A stretch of 64,000 bases of DNA, from NCBI RefSeq assembly GCF_009757775.1, contig NZ_RHLK01000001.1, forward strand, positions 533,608 to 597,607, read 5' to 3'. The notes below the pieces were generated by a model. It did not search any database. It was not told the DNA's origin and was given only the letters and a program-made list of their open reading frames with translations. Below are positions 20,001 to 27,385 of the stretch, piece by piece. The translations under genes and the position numbers were made by a program. The stretch's first letter is position 1; each line of letters begins with the position of its first letter. This DNA comes from Paenibacillus lutrae. GTDB lineage: Bacteria > Bacillota > Bacilli > Paenibacillales > NBRC-103111.

Positions 20001-23000
20001 GCCAACCCGATGACAGCGATGTCCCGGCTGCCTTCATTTCTGCGCTTCGCACTGCCCGATTGAGCCGGGGAAGGCTGTTCGTCCTTGCCTGCGGCGGCTG
20101 CACCCTCGTTCTTCCGATCTGCCGATCGTTTAGTATCGCCTGCCAAATGCGCAGCCAGTTCATACACGGTGGGGTATTGAAACAGGGTGACGATGGGGAT
20201 GGTACGCTTGAGTTGTCTTTGCAGTTTGCTCTGCAGTTGAATAAGGTTAATCGAATTGCCGCCTACTTCAAAATATTTATCGTGGATACCGATTCGGTCC
20301 AGCTCAAGCACGGCTTTCCAGGCATCCGCGATCAGACTCTCCAGCTCTGTCCTCGGCACCGCCGCTTCCTGAATCTCACGGGGAGGTTCCACAGGCGCAG
20401 GCAGCGCTTTGCGATCCAGCTTTCCGTTGGGTGTGAGCGGAATTTGTTCCAGGTAGACAATGTGAGACGGTACCATGTAATCCGGCAATTTCGCAGCAAG
20501 ATAAGCCCGCAGGTCAGATACGGACAGCTGTCCGGATGCGGCTACGTAGGCGCATAATTCAGTCTGAGCGCCCCGCCGCTGCACCGTCACCGCTGCTTCT
20601 TGCACAGATTTGTGCTGCAGGAGCATCGTCTCGATTTCACCGATTTCGATTCTGTGGCCGCGGATTTTTACTTGCTGGTCTATTCGTCCCATATATTCAA
20701 TGGTTCCGTCTTCCAGCCAACGCGCCATATCGCCTGTCTTGTAGATCATCCCGCTTGAGCGGAAGTGATCGGGTACAAACTTCTCCGCCGTCAGATCCGG
20801 CCGGTTCAAGTACCCGAGCGCGACACCGTCACCGCCCACGATCAGCTCGCCCGGAATGCCTATAGGCAGCAGGTTATCATAGCGGTCGACGATATAAGCC
20901 GTGGAATTGCTGATAGGCCGGCCAATCGGAATATGCTCATTAAATTCGCAGTCGATACGGAAACAGGTCGAAATGACTGTGTTCTCGGTAGGACCGTACG
21001 CGTTCCAAATCGTCAGGCCGGGACATGCTTGCCGGACGGCTTCAATGTGTTTGGGGGAGAGTACATCGCCGCCGACGACCAGGTTCCGGATCCCGGTGAA
21101 CATTTCCGGACGCTGCTGGGCCAGCTGATTGAATAAGGCCGGAGTCAGCAGTCCGCCCGAGATTGCGTGCGTTCGCAGGAAGTCATCCAATCTGGCATTG
21201 TCCAGCAGGGTATGCTTGTCCGCAATATGCAGACTAGCCCCGTTTAAGAGCGCGCCGAACACTTCGAATGTCAGAGCGTCGAAGCCGATTGCTCCTGCCT
21301 GAAGGACGCAGTCCCGCGCTTCAAACTGGACGTAGTTCGTATTCCGGACCAGCCGCACGATGCCCCGGTGCCCGACAATGACGCCTTTAGGCTTACCGGT
21401 CGAGCCGGAGGTATACATGACGTAAGCAGGCTCTTCCGGCCCGCCCGCCGGAGGCAAATCGGACGCTTCGCCCCGATGAAGCAGCGCTTCATCCAGCTTC
21501 AGCACTTGAACATCTTCCGGTATCAGAACCTCAAGACCGGGAGAAGCCAGCACCTTGCCCACGTTGCCATCGGACAGCATATAGGCGATCCTCTCGGCAG
21601 GATGGGCGGAATCAAGCGGCAGATAGACTCCGCCCGCTTTGAGAATACCGAAAATCCCGGCAACCATTTCAGTGGATCGGTTCGCCATCAAGCCCACAAC
21701 CTGACCGCGCTGCATGCCTCCCGCCTGCAGCACACGGGCAATCCGGTTGGCCTGTTCATTCAGCTCGCGATACGTATAAGATTGCCGCTCATCTGTTACA
21801 GCCGTGCTCTCAGGAGACAACAGCGCCTGTTCCCCGAAGAGCTCATGAACGGTTTTCTCACTGGGATAATTTGAAGTCGTCAGGTTGAATAACAGAATTT
21901 GCTCCCGCTCTTCATGAGTAAGAATGCCGATATCTTTGAGCCTGGTCTCCCGGTATGCGGTAACCTGAGTGGAAGCCTGAATGATTTGCTCAAGAATGTA
22001 AAGATAATGGTGAGCAAGCTTCTTGACCATATCCTCTTGATACGCCTGTTTATTATAGGAGAAGGTTATTTCCAGCTTGTCCGTGACTGTAATGCGGATT
22101 GTCAGATCGAATTCGGTTTCTTCCTCAATATGATGAGGTTCAATCGTAAGCGGTCCGTCCGTGCTTGTAACGACTTCATCCAGCGGATAATTCTCCACTA
22201 CAACGAGAGAATCAAACGGACTTCCTTCAGTCCTGAGCCCTCCGTAAGTTTTGATATCCGACAAGGAAGTGTTCGCATGCTCTTCACTCCCTTGAATGGA
22301 TGCATTCACCTCGGCCAAGAGCTCGGGCAGCATTTTGTCCAGGCCAGCCGTCATGCGAAACGGCAGCGTATTGATGAATAAGCCGACCATGTGCTCCATT
22401 CCGGAAATCATCGTATTGCGTCCAGACACAGTGGTACCGAACAATACGTCGTCACTGTTGGTATAGTGCTGAAGCAAGATACCCCACGCCGTATAGAAAA
22501 GTGCGGCTTGTGTCACTTCTTCGGAACGGACCCACTGGTGCAGTCCGGCAGTGAAGGAGCGGCTCCGTGTTTCGGTGAATGCAGCCATAACCGGTGTCCC
22601 CGAAGCTTTGGCGCTCCTTGTTGCGATGGGCCGATTCTGCATGTCATGCAGGTACTGGCTCCAGTAGTTTTCTTGCGTTTGCTTATCCTGCTGCTGCAGC
22701 AAAGAAATGAACTGCTTGAGGGACGGCTTATGCTGCCGCTCCGGCTGTAGCCCCTGCGCCAGCATAAGGTAGGCGCTCCGCCATTCCTTCAACAGAATAC
22801 CGGTGCTCCAGCCATCGAACAAGATATGGTGAAAGCTCATCAGCAGTGTGTGTTTACGTTCGGACTGCCTGCACAGCGTCAAGCGGAACGGCACCTGATC
22901 CAGCTTGAATTTTTCCTTTTTATCGGCGGCAATCCGTTCTGCAATCAGCCCAGCTTGTCTATTCTCGTCATAACCGGAATAGTTCTCGTAACGAATAACG

Positions 23001-23284
23001 GGATGGTGTTCCAGCAGCACGATTTGAACAGGCTGATTCACCTCTTCCCAGCGGAACAATGACCGCAGCGCCTCGTTGGTCTGCACAACATAGGCCCACG
23101 CCTGTTCAAACAAGGAGGGCTCCAGCTCTCCGCTAACGTCAAGCGCGATCAACTCTACATACTGCGTAGTTTCGGGATCTTTCAAGTATTGGAGCAGCAT
23201 CCCGGACTGCATAGGGGTCAGTGCCAAAATATCTTCAACATTGCTTTTGTCCAGCTTTTGAGGTCCCTTCACGTTTTCACCCAT
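14045..23284 (-). CDS. Hybrid NRPS-PKS, C-A-T-KS-AT-KR-T-C
   Basis: Very large hybrid synthetase, 3079 residues. C1 about 18-440 (HHILFDG); A about 465-965 (YTSGSTG); T about 985-1050 (GGNS); KS about 1088-1515 (TACSTS, HGSGT, NIGHLD); AT about 1613-1910; structural and catalytic KR about 1990-2460 (GGLGYIG, Y-x3-N in TAYSAAN); T about 2535-2600 (GGDS); C2 about 2615-3045 (HHIVSDG). The A-domain pocket aligned to GrsA reads D-A-F-L-V-G-A-V-I-K, a hydrophobic type, neither Asn nor Arg. The AT is odd: GYSFG instead of GHSxG (Ser near 18153) and TAAH instead of HAFH (His near 17859), suggesting a non-malonyl extender. C1 follows an E domain in the upstream NRPS, so it should accept D-Asn. The start overlaps the acyl-CoA dehydrogenase stop by 8 bp. 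Confidence 0.95.
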   Translation of the reverse strand: MGENVKGPQKLDKSNVEDILALTPMQSGMLLQYLKDPETTQYVELIALDVSGELEPSLFEQAWAYVVQTNEALRSLFRWEEVNQPVQIVLLEHHPVIRYENYSGYDENRQAGLIAERIAADKKEKFKLDQVPFRLTLCRQSERKHTLLMSFHHILFDGWSTGILLKEWRSAYLMLAQGLQPERQHKPSLKQFISLLQQQDKQTQENYWSQYLHDMQNRPIATRSAKASGTPVMAAFTETRSRSFTAGLHQWVRSEEVTQAALFYTAWGILLQHYTNSDDVLFGTTVSGRNTMISGMEHMVGLFINTLPFRMTAGLDKMLPELLAEVNASIQGSEEHANTSLSDIKTYGGLRTEGSPFDSLVVVENYPLDEVVTSTDGPLTIEPHHIEEETEFDLTIRITVTDKLEITFSYNKQAYQEDMVKKLAHHYLYILEQIIQASTQVTAYRETRLKDIGILTHEEREQILLFNLTTSNYPSEKTVHELFGEQALLSPESTAVTDERQSYTYRELNEQANRIARVLQAGGMQRGQVVGLMANRSTEMVAGIFGILKAGGVYLPLDSAHPAERIAYMLSDGNVGKVLASPGLEVLIPEDVQVLKLDEALLHRGEASDLPPAGGPEEPAYVMYTSGSTGKPKGVIVGHRGIVRLVRNTNYVQFEARDCVLQAGAIGFDALTFEVFGALLNGASLHIADKHTLLDNARLDDFLRTHAISGGLLTPALFNQLAQQRPEMFTGIRNLVVGGDVLSPKHIEAVRQACPGLTIWNAYGPTENTVISTCFRIDCEFNEHIPIGRPISNSTAYIVDRYDNLLPIGIPGELIVGGDGVALGYLNRPDLTAEKFVPDHFRSSGMIYKTGDMARWLEDGTIEYMGRIDQQVKIRGHRIEIGEIETMLLQHKSVQEAAVTVQRRGAQTELCAYVAASGQLSVSDLRAYLAAKLPDYMVPSHIVYLEQIPLTPNGKLDRKALPAPVEPPREIQEAAVPRTELESLIADAWKAVLELDRIGIHDKYFEVGGNSINLIQLQSKLQRQLKRTIPIVTLFQYPTVYELAAHLAGDTKRSADRKNEGAAAAGKDEQPSPAQSGSAKRRNEGSRDIAVIGLAGRFPGARNIREFWSNLQQGKESISFFSDDELAEYGFDRQLLERPEFVKAKGVLDEMDHFDPAFFGYTPDQAAIMDPQVRLLHECAWHTLEDAGCDPQRYVGSIGLFAGVTNNFHWLSQLSDRLHGNLSDMFEVDSLNDSYTVSTRISHKLNLKGPAISLQTACSTSLVAVHLACQSILNGDCDLALAGGASIVLPHKSGYLYQEGMVKSPDGHCRTFDAKAKGTIGGDGVGFAALKSLDAAIEDGDRIYAVIKGSAINNDGSRKVGYTAPSVQGQADVIARAQEAAGVPAESITYVEAHGSGTTLGDPIEIEALTKAFQTDKTGFCRIGSVKTNIGHLDAAAGVAGLIKTALALHYKQLPPSLHYVTPNPNIDFANSPFVVNTALTDWRSDVHPLRAGVSSFGIGGTNAHVVMEEAPAWEAAGKGRANQVLLWSAQTPAALDSMTANLGAYLQEHPSANLADIAYTLQTGRHPFKYRRMLSCSTLEEAAAALTPSADGASFDTRKVISNTSGEERGSIVFMFSGQGSQYIGMGQGLYETEPVFREEMNRCLRLYLDITGSDMKEMLYPDAEADSAAASLQLNQTKHIQPAMLMLEYALARLLQSWGLKPEAMIGYSFGEYAAACLAGVISLEDAMRLIILRGELMQQVPPGGMLSVPLPERDIEPFLSGSLSLAVVNGPSCIVSGPEEEIAAFEQKMKAGKYVCMRLPVSTAAHSSLLHEVTGPFAEAVRQVRLNPPAIPYVSTTTGNWITDEEATDPDYWTRHMTDTVRFADGIERLVEQPGRLFVEIGPGQDLTLLARRYIDTGRGQQALNLVPPAQSSIRDTSLLVNRIGRMWLYGQSADWRAFHGEGPRLRVSLPAYPFARQRYWIESSAGTSLPSGSAKSKLQSSAGKLGKLPDMTDWFYVPTWTKEQLLPGSAGINANIAGNWLVFADEYGLAADIAGSLAERGGQITVVNAGEHYEQASADQYTLNPQNEQHYKKLFDDLKAGGTFPDLLLHTWGISAPTSRNGGESWLRSTQERGYYSLLYTGKALKKQASGHEMRMWVLTDNMQAIAGESVLYPEKATVLGPCRVIPQELPHIHCHSIDMNLPEAGSWQRERLIRRLLDEFGAARFELAAAYRDNERWVLGYEPVKVAEPEAQAAGLRQGGVYMITGGLGYIGQVLAGHLARSVQAKLVFTSRSPFPSNGEWDQWLAEYGAENTVSVQIGKLKQLQSYGAEVLVLTANSSDQEQMKEAIRQTEAAFGSLNGVIHAAGITGEAAFRMLEETDEELSEQHFQAKLYGLYVLDEVLADKELDFCLLASSLSPMLGGLGFTAYSAANHFMDAYVHDRNRRLRTAWTSVNWDGWQLEEEQTIHGQAGASISEMLIAPDEGTELLKRLLSVREVSQIVLSTGSLQDRIDKWVKRTAQEEARLPQGEGGFYTRPALSGEYIAPVTESQRRLCGMWEQFFRIDRIGVQDDFFELGGDSLKAITVVTGIHKEMKVEISLPVFFNMPTIQQLAAYIDEAEKTTYHDIEKAQTREYYELSSAQKRLYLIQQMEKGHTGYNEIVAGILKGGLDRAHMEAVLRQLIERHESLRTSFELVNGIPMQKISETVGFELEYEDFSDDLPLHNSGSGPLENEAEAEEKIREAVAKFVRPFDLTRAPLMRAGLIKLGDERHVLMVDLHHIVSDGLSQDIFVNDFMALYAGRELPELVLQYKDFSEWQNRMKETEEQKRQGAFWLNQLQEVPRLALRTDYPRPENRNFAGSRVPFELNIEQTQALKTLCLKEDVTLFMALLAVFNLLLAKVCVQEDIVVGTPIIGRKQPSLQLIIGKFVNMLPLRNQLDEEMSFSALLRKVRATTLDAFANQDYQFEEMVQQLGQDRDLGRNPVFDVVFALQNMQNPEMSIPGLTLEPFPFVHDASHFDLSLIAEEDGERLSFKFEYSTSLFLRDTIERFAGYMQDIISEVLANPDKKLRDITIAHHLAEPEPVYLAGVRGDFGL

Positions 23285-24458
23285 CCTTTCCTATTCGAAC
23301 TTCCTCCTGCTTCTTCACCGCATATTTGCGAAGTCCGTATTGAGAAATGACCTGCTGCTGAATTTGGCTGGTGCCTTCGATAATTTCCAGCACCTTGGCT
23401 TCCCGGAATAACCGTTCGGCAGGGTAGCCGCTGCGGCAACCGTTGCCGCCGTGGACTTGCACCGTATCGTTAGTAACTTCAACAGCGACTTTCGATGTAA
23501 AATATTTGGCGATCGCTGTCTCGTCCACCGCTTCCGCCGCCCCGCTTTTGCGCATTTCACCTGCGGCAATGCAAAGCGTTCGCGCGGCATGAACCTTGGT
23601 GACCGCATCGCCAATCAGCCCTTTGACCAGCTGGAATTGGTGCAGCTTCTCGCCGAACTGGGACCGCGATATCGAGTACGCAACCATCGCTTCCAGCGCC
23701 TCGCCTGCAATTGCCGCTCCTGCCCATGCAATGCTGTACCTGCCGTGATCAAGCGCCGTGGATACAATATAAGTAAAGCCGCCTCCTACGATGCCGAGCA
23801 CGTTCTCCGCAGGGATCTTGACTTCATTAAGCTGAATCTCCGCAAGATGAGCCGCCCGGTTGCCCAACATGCCGGGCATCGGACTTGTATGCACCCCTTC
23901 ACGTTCTCGCTCGACGATGAATGAGGTGATTTGTCCGCCCGAATCGGCTGCGATCACGACGAAAAAATCGGCGATAGCGGCGAAGGAAATCCACTTCTTG
24001 GTGCCATTCAGAATATAATGGCTCCCTTCTTTGCGGTAGGCGGTCTGTACGCTTTTCGCATCCGAACCCACATTCGGCTCCGATAAGGCGAACGCGCCCA
24101 GCTTCTCCGCCCTCGCCATCTTCGGCAGCCAGTATTTTTTCTGCGCCTCTGTGCCGAAACGCAGCATGGTCTCTCCCAGCAGTGAGGTTTGAACGGTTAT
24201 GAGAGCTCTCGTATTGCAGCATGCTTTGCCGATCTGCTCCGTAAATAGTCCATAGGCCACCGGGTCCAGTCCCAGACCGCCGTATTCCTCCGGCCAGCTG
24301 GCCGCCAGATATCCCCGCTGTCCCATTCTGTCAATTAAGCTGCGGGGAAGCTCGCCTGTGACATCAATTTCCCCTGCGAGCGGCCGGATTTCCCGGGCGG
24401 CAAAAATTTTAGCCTCCTCTATAATTTGGGCGGCAGAAGCGCAAGTCTGAGCAATCAT
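23277..24458 (-). CDS. Acyl-CoA dehydrogenase-like enzyme for ACP-bound extender
   Basis: 393-residue protein of the acyl-CoA dehydrogenase family: helical N-terminal domain, central beta domain with ALSEPNVGSDA and KKWIS, and C-terminal helical domain with IEGTSQIQ. Full length for the family. Start ATG at 24458 follows CAGGAGG. It lies directly after the ACP gene and overlaps the next synthetase start. In zwittermicin (ZmaE with ZmaD, ZmaG, ZmaN) and xenocoumacin pathways, an enzyme of this type is part of the set that makes hydroxymalonyl-ACP. That role is inferred here from its position beside FkbH, ACP and 3-hydroxyacyl-CoA dehydrogenase genes. No O-methyltransferase is beside it, which argues against a methoxymalonyl unit. 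Confidence 0.9.
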   Translation of the reverse strand: MIAQTCASAAQIIEEAKIFAAREIRPLAGEIDVTGELPRSLIDRMGQRGYLAASWPEEYGGLGLDPVAYGLFTEQIGKACCNTRALITVQTSLLGETMLRFGTEAQKKYWLPKMARAEKLGAFALSEPNVGSDAKSVQTAYRKEGSHYILNGTKKWISFAAIADFFVVIAADSGGQITSFIVEREREGVHTSPMPGMLGNRAAHLAEIQLNEVKIPAENVLGIVGGGFTYIVSTALDHGRYSIAWAGAAIAGEALEAMVAYSISRSQFGEKLHQFQLVKGLIGDAVTKVHAARTLCIAAGEMRKSGAAEAVDETAIAKYFTSKVAVEVTNDTVQVHGGNGCRSGYPAERLFREAKVLEIIEGTSQIQQQVISQYGLRKYAVKKQEEVRIGKDG

Positions 24459-24461
24459 CGC

Positions 24462-24716
24462 TTAGGCCTCCTGCTTATGCTTTTCGATTAGCTTTACGAT
24501 GTTGTTAAGCGTGCTGAAATTGGCGATATCCAAATCCTCATTGCTGACCGTAAATCCGAATTCTTGTTCAATGTAGCTGAGAAGTTTCATCGCGAACAAA
24601 GAATTGACGAAGCCCTTTTGAAAAATATGATCATCGTCGGTGAACACGGCCTCATCCTCAAATACAACCAGATTGCTTTCAATAAAACTGCGGATTTTTT
24701 GTTTAGTTTCCATCAT
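24462..24716 (-). CDS. Discrete acyl carrier protein for extender-unit synthesis
   Basis: Small carrier protein of 83-84 residues. The start is taken at the MM pair (24716/24713), which follows AAAGGGG; a longer upstream reading frame overlaps the FkbH gene and has no site of its own. The phosphopantetheine serine is most likely in the motif VNSL, in place of the commoner DSL; the surrounding acidic helix pattern (DDDHIF, then FAMKLL, YIEQEFG) fits a carrier protein. It is placed between the FkbH-like gene and the acyl-CoA dehydrogenase. By the family precedent it carries the glyceryl unit while it is oxidised to the hydroxymalonyl extender. That function is inferred. Confidence 0.9.
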   Translation of the reverse strand: MMETKQKIRSFIESNLVVFEDEAVFTDDDHIFQKGFVNSLFAMKLLSYIEQEFGFTVSNEDLDIANFSTLNNIVKLIEKHKQEA

Positions 24717-24717
24717 G

Positions 24718-25782
24718 TTACCCCTTTCTCCCTGCAACCGTGACCAGCACATCAATATAAGGCGGGAACGGCTGAATTTGATTTAATTTGTTCACGAACA
24801 GAATATTGCCTTCGCCATCGTTGGAGACTTCCGTAAAATTGGCGAAACGGTACGTAACATACATCATCTTGTTTCGGTCCGTCTGCTTAAAGTCGGCCCT
24901 AAGCACTTTTCCATCGTTTTTCGCCTGCTGCATGATATAGGTGAGCATAACGGTACCAACTCCGCGAGACATCACCCTGCAAGACATAAGCAGCATTTTC
25001 AGATGCCAGCAGCTTTCCTGCAATTCGATCAGAGCGAGCCCGATTTTGCCGTAGGAGCCGTACTTATCCGTCAATTCACACACCAGCAGAATATGATTGT
25101 CCGATTGTCTGATCCTGTCCAGCTCTTCATAGCTGTACGTATACCCCGTCGCATTCAGCTGATTCGTGCGGATTGTCAGTTCCTCCGCCCGCTTCAAGTC
25201 CTCCTCTCTCGCCTCGCTTATGACAAAGCGCATGCCGAGCGAACTTAGAAACGCCTCTTGGGGTCCCGTGAACGATTCTTCTTCGTTTTTGCGCTGTATG
25301 TCTTCCAGATACATGGCGCGTCGGCGTTTTGAATCTTCCGTAATGAACCGGGGATTCAGACGCGGGTGACCGAGCAGTGTCTCACATGGCGTCACATCCA
25401 TGCACTCTACTTCGGGATGAACGCTCAGGACCTCATCCCGTTCGAAGGGCTGATCGTCGATGAACAAAATTGTGTCTATTCCGATATTCAGGTTCTCGCG
25501 TATTTTATCAATCGACATGGATTTGGCATTCCAATTGATTTCGGGATAGAGAAAATAGCTGTCGATACCAAACGCCTTCAGCTTGTCCATCGCATGCTCC
25601 GTATCATTGCGGCTTGCGATCGATTGCAGAATGCCGCGAGAATCCAGCTCCGCGAGAAGCTCCCGCATGCGCGGCTTCAGCATGACCTCCTCCGACTCCA
25701 GCAAAATGCCGTCCCACATCGTATTGTCCAGATCCCAGATCACGCATTTGACTTCCTTAAGCTTTTCCGCTGCTCTATCCAT
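24718..25782 (-). CDS. FkbH-like HAD-superfamily glyceryl-ACP synthase
   Basis: 354-residue FkbH-family protein. The N-terminal HAD phosphatase-like core shows DLDNT near residues 16-20, and the C-terminal half has the GNAT-like region usual in FkbH (about residues 190-340). Members take 1,3-bisphosphoglycerate, dephosphorylate it and load a glyceryl group onto a dedicated ACP. Start ATG at 25782 follows TAGGGAGGGATAGCG. Its end nearly touches the ACP start. Together with the ACP, acyl-CoA dehydrogenase and 3-hydroxyacyl-CoA dehydrogenase it forms the four-gene set for hydroxymalonyl-ACP (ZmaN-type). The family call is firm; the exact extender is inferred. Confidence 0.92.
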   Translation of the reverse strand: MDRAAEKLKEVKCVIWDLDNTMWDGILLESEEVMLKPRMRELLAELDSRGILQSIASRNDTEHAMDKLKAFGIDSYFLYPEINWNAKSMSIDKIRENLNIGIDTILFIDDQPFERDEVLSVHPEVECMDVTPCETLLGHPRLNPRFITEDSKRRRAMYLEDIQRKNEEESFTGPQEAFLSSLGMRFVISEAREEDLKRAEELTIRTNQLNATGYTYSYEELDRIRQSDNHILLVCELTDKYGSYGKIGLALIELQESCWHLKMLLMSCRVMSRGVGTVMLTYIMQQAKNDGKVLRADFKQTDRNKMMYVTYRFANFTEVSNDGEGNILFVNKLNQIQPFPPYIDVLVTVAGRKG

Positions 25783-25797
25783 CGCTATCCCTCCCTA

Positions 25798-26649
25798 CTA
25801 GCTGTAATCGAAAAATCCTTTTCCTGATTTTTTGCCCAGGTAACCGGCATCTACCATCTTTACGAGCAGCGGGCAGGGCCGGAACTTCGGGTCCTTGTAG
25901 CTGTCCTGCAGCACCAGCAGCGAATTCAGAATGGTGTCCAGGCCGATCAGATCGCATGTGGCAAGCGGCCCCATCTTATGGCCGAAGCCCAGACGAAAAA
26001 TCTTGTCGACATCTTTCGGCTCTGCGACTCCGTCCTGCACGGTCCAAACGCATTCGTTAATCGTCAGCATAAGGACACGATTCGTTACGAAACCGGGAAA
26101 ATCTCGAACAACTACCGGGACTTTATCGAAAGATTTCAAAAACTGCTCCCCGGTGGCAACGGTCTCATCCGAAGTGTGTTCGCCCCGGATGACTTCGACC
26201 AATTCCTTCATCGGAACCGGGTTCATGAAATGCATGCCGATGACATTCTCCGGCCTTGGCATTAGCGAGCCAACCTTCGTAATGGAAATGCAGCTTGTAT
26301 TAACGGCATAGATTGTATGTAGGCCACATACTTTGGACAGCTCCGTAAACACCTCTTTCTTAAGTTCCCATTCCTCTGTCACGTTCTCGATAACAAACTG
26401 GACGCGTTCGAAATCATCATAGCCCGTGGTAAAGGTAATCCGGGAGAGAACGTCTTCCACGGTAAGCTGCTTCGCCTTCGGCTTGACCAGCTTCAGCAGC
26501 CGAAAATCTGTACTAATTTTTTCCTTGGCCCGATGCAAAATATCTTCGTTAATATCTTTGAGCACCACTTCGTATCCATAACAAGCCAGATCCAAAGCAA
26601 CGTCACTGCCCATTACACCCGCACCGACTACTCCGACCGTTCGTATCAT
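25798..26649 (-). CDS. 3-hydroxyacyl-CoA dehydrogenase family protein
   Basis: 283-residue NAD-dependent dehydrogenase. The start is set at 26649, after an AAAAAGGAG site; a longer frame back to 26706 would overlap the thioesterase gene. The N-terminal Rossmann motif is VVGAGVMG, followed by the catalytic region with VNTSC and GMHFMNP, and the C-terminal dimerisation domain. It follows the thioesterase by 4 bp and precedes the FkbH gene by 15 bp. In the hydroxymalonyl-ACP and methoxymalonyl-ACP pathways a homologue oxidises the glyceryl-ACP hydroxyl; ZmaG is the zwittermicin counterpart. Fatty acid beta-oxidation is the alternative but is unlikely in this operon. Confidence 0.9.
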   Translation of the reverse strand: MIRTVGVVGAGVMGSDVALDLACYGYEVVLKDINEDILHRAKEKISTDFRLLKLVKPKAKQLTVEDVLSRITFTTGYDDFERVQFVIENVTEEWELKKEVFTELSKVCGLHTIYAVNTSCISITKVGSLMPRPENVIGMHFMNPVPMKELVEVIRGEHTSDETVATGEQFLKSFDKVPVVVRDFPGFVTNRVLMLTINECVWTVQDGVAEPKDVDKIFRLGFGHKMGPLATCDLIGLDTILNSLLVLQDSYKDPKFRPCPLLVKMVDAGYLGKKSGKGFFDYS

Positions 26650-26653
26650 CAAT

Positions 26654-27385
26654 TCACGACTCCTTTTTAGTGGACATTTGTACAACAGGGCTGCGCAGCA
26701 CATCATGGATGAGCGACACTACCTGCTCGGTATGTTCATTTATGAAAAAATGACCTCCTTCGAACTCATAAAGTTGACAGCCCCTGCTGCCATATGAGGC
26801 CCACTCCAGAAGGTTAAAACCTTCTGTCGCTTTATCCTCTTTTCCGTTGAGTACGGATATATCACAGTGAATAAGCTCCGCCCTGCTCTTAAAGCCGTGC
26901 GTTTCCACCAGCTCCAGATCTCTCCGCAGTCCCGGCAAAAAGAGCCGCAGCAGGTCTTCCCGCTCAAATAATTCGTCATCGGTTCCACCAAGCTGCCTAA
27001 TTTCTTGCTGAAGTCTTGCATCCGACAGCAGATGCAGCGGAAGACTCCTGCGGGCGTGAGGGGGATAAGTCCCCGAGACGAATAAATGGACGGGCTCGCG
27101 CCCCCTCTTCTTCTTGACGGCATGCGCCAGCTCATAAGCGATGAGGGCTCCCATGCTGTGGCCGAAGAACGCAAAATCAGCTTCGTCAATCTGCTGGTCC
27201 AGATATCCGTATAAATCGTCGACCATCTCATCCATGCTGCCGTAATGGGGTTCAAGCAATCTTTTTCCCCTTCCGGCCAGCTCAACGGGATGCAGTTCAA
27301 TATCGCCGTGCAGATGGCGTTTCCATCTCGTATAGATGGTGGCGGAGCCTCCGGCGTAAGGCAGGCAGAACAACTTGCATTTCAT
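26654..27385 (-). CDS. Type II thioesterase
   Basis: 243-residue alpha/beta hydrolase of the NRPS/PKS type II thioesterase family. The N-terminus has the typical FCLPYAGGSA, the nucleophile is Ser77 in GHSMG, and GGHFF near the C-terminus supplies the histidine. Such enzymes clear stalled or misprimed carrier domains. The start ATG (27385) follows AGAGGAGGTGATCTAA and abuts the peptidase stop codon, so the two are probably translationally coupled. It is a discrete editing enzyme, not the terminal release domain; no release domain is visible for this cluster inside the window. Confidence 0.93.
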   Translation of the reverse strand: MKCKLFCLPYAGGSATIYTRWKRHLHGDIELHPVELAGRGKRLLEPHYGSMDEMVDDLYGYLDQQIDEADFAFFGHSMGALIAYELAHAVKKKRGREPVHLFVSGTYPPHARRSLPLHLLSDARLQQEIRQLGGTDDELFEREDLLRLFLPGLRRDLELVETHGFKSRAELIHCDISVLNGKEDKATEGFNLLEWASYGSRGCQLYEFEGGHFFINEHTEQVVSLIHDVLRSPVVQMSTKKES

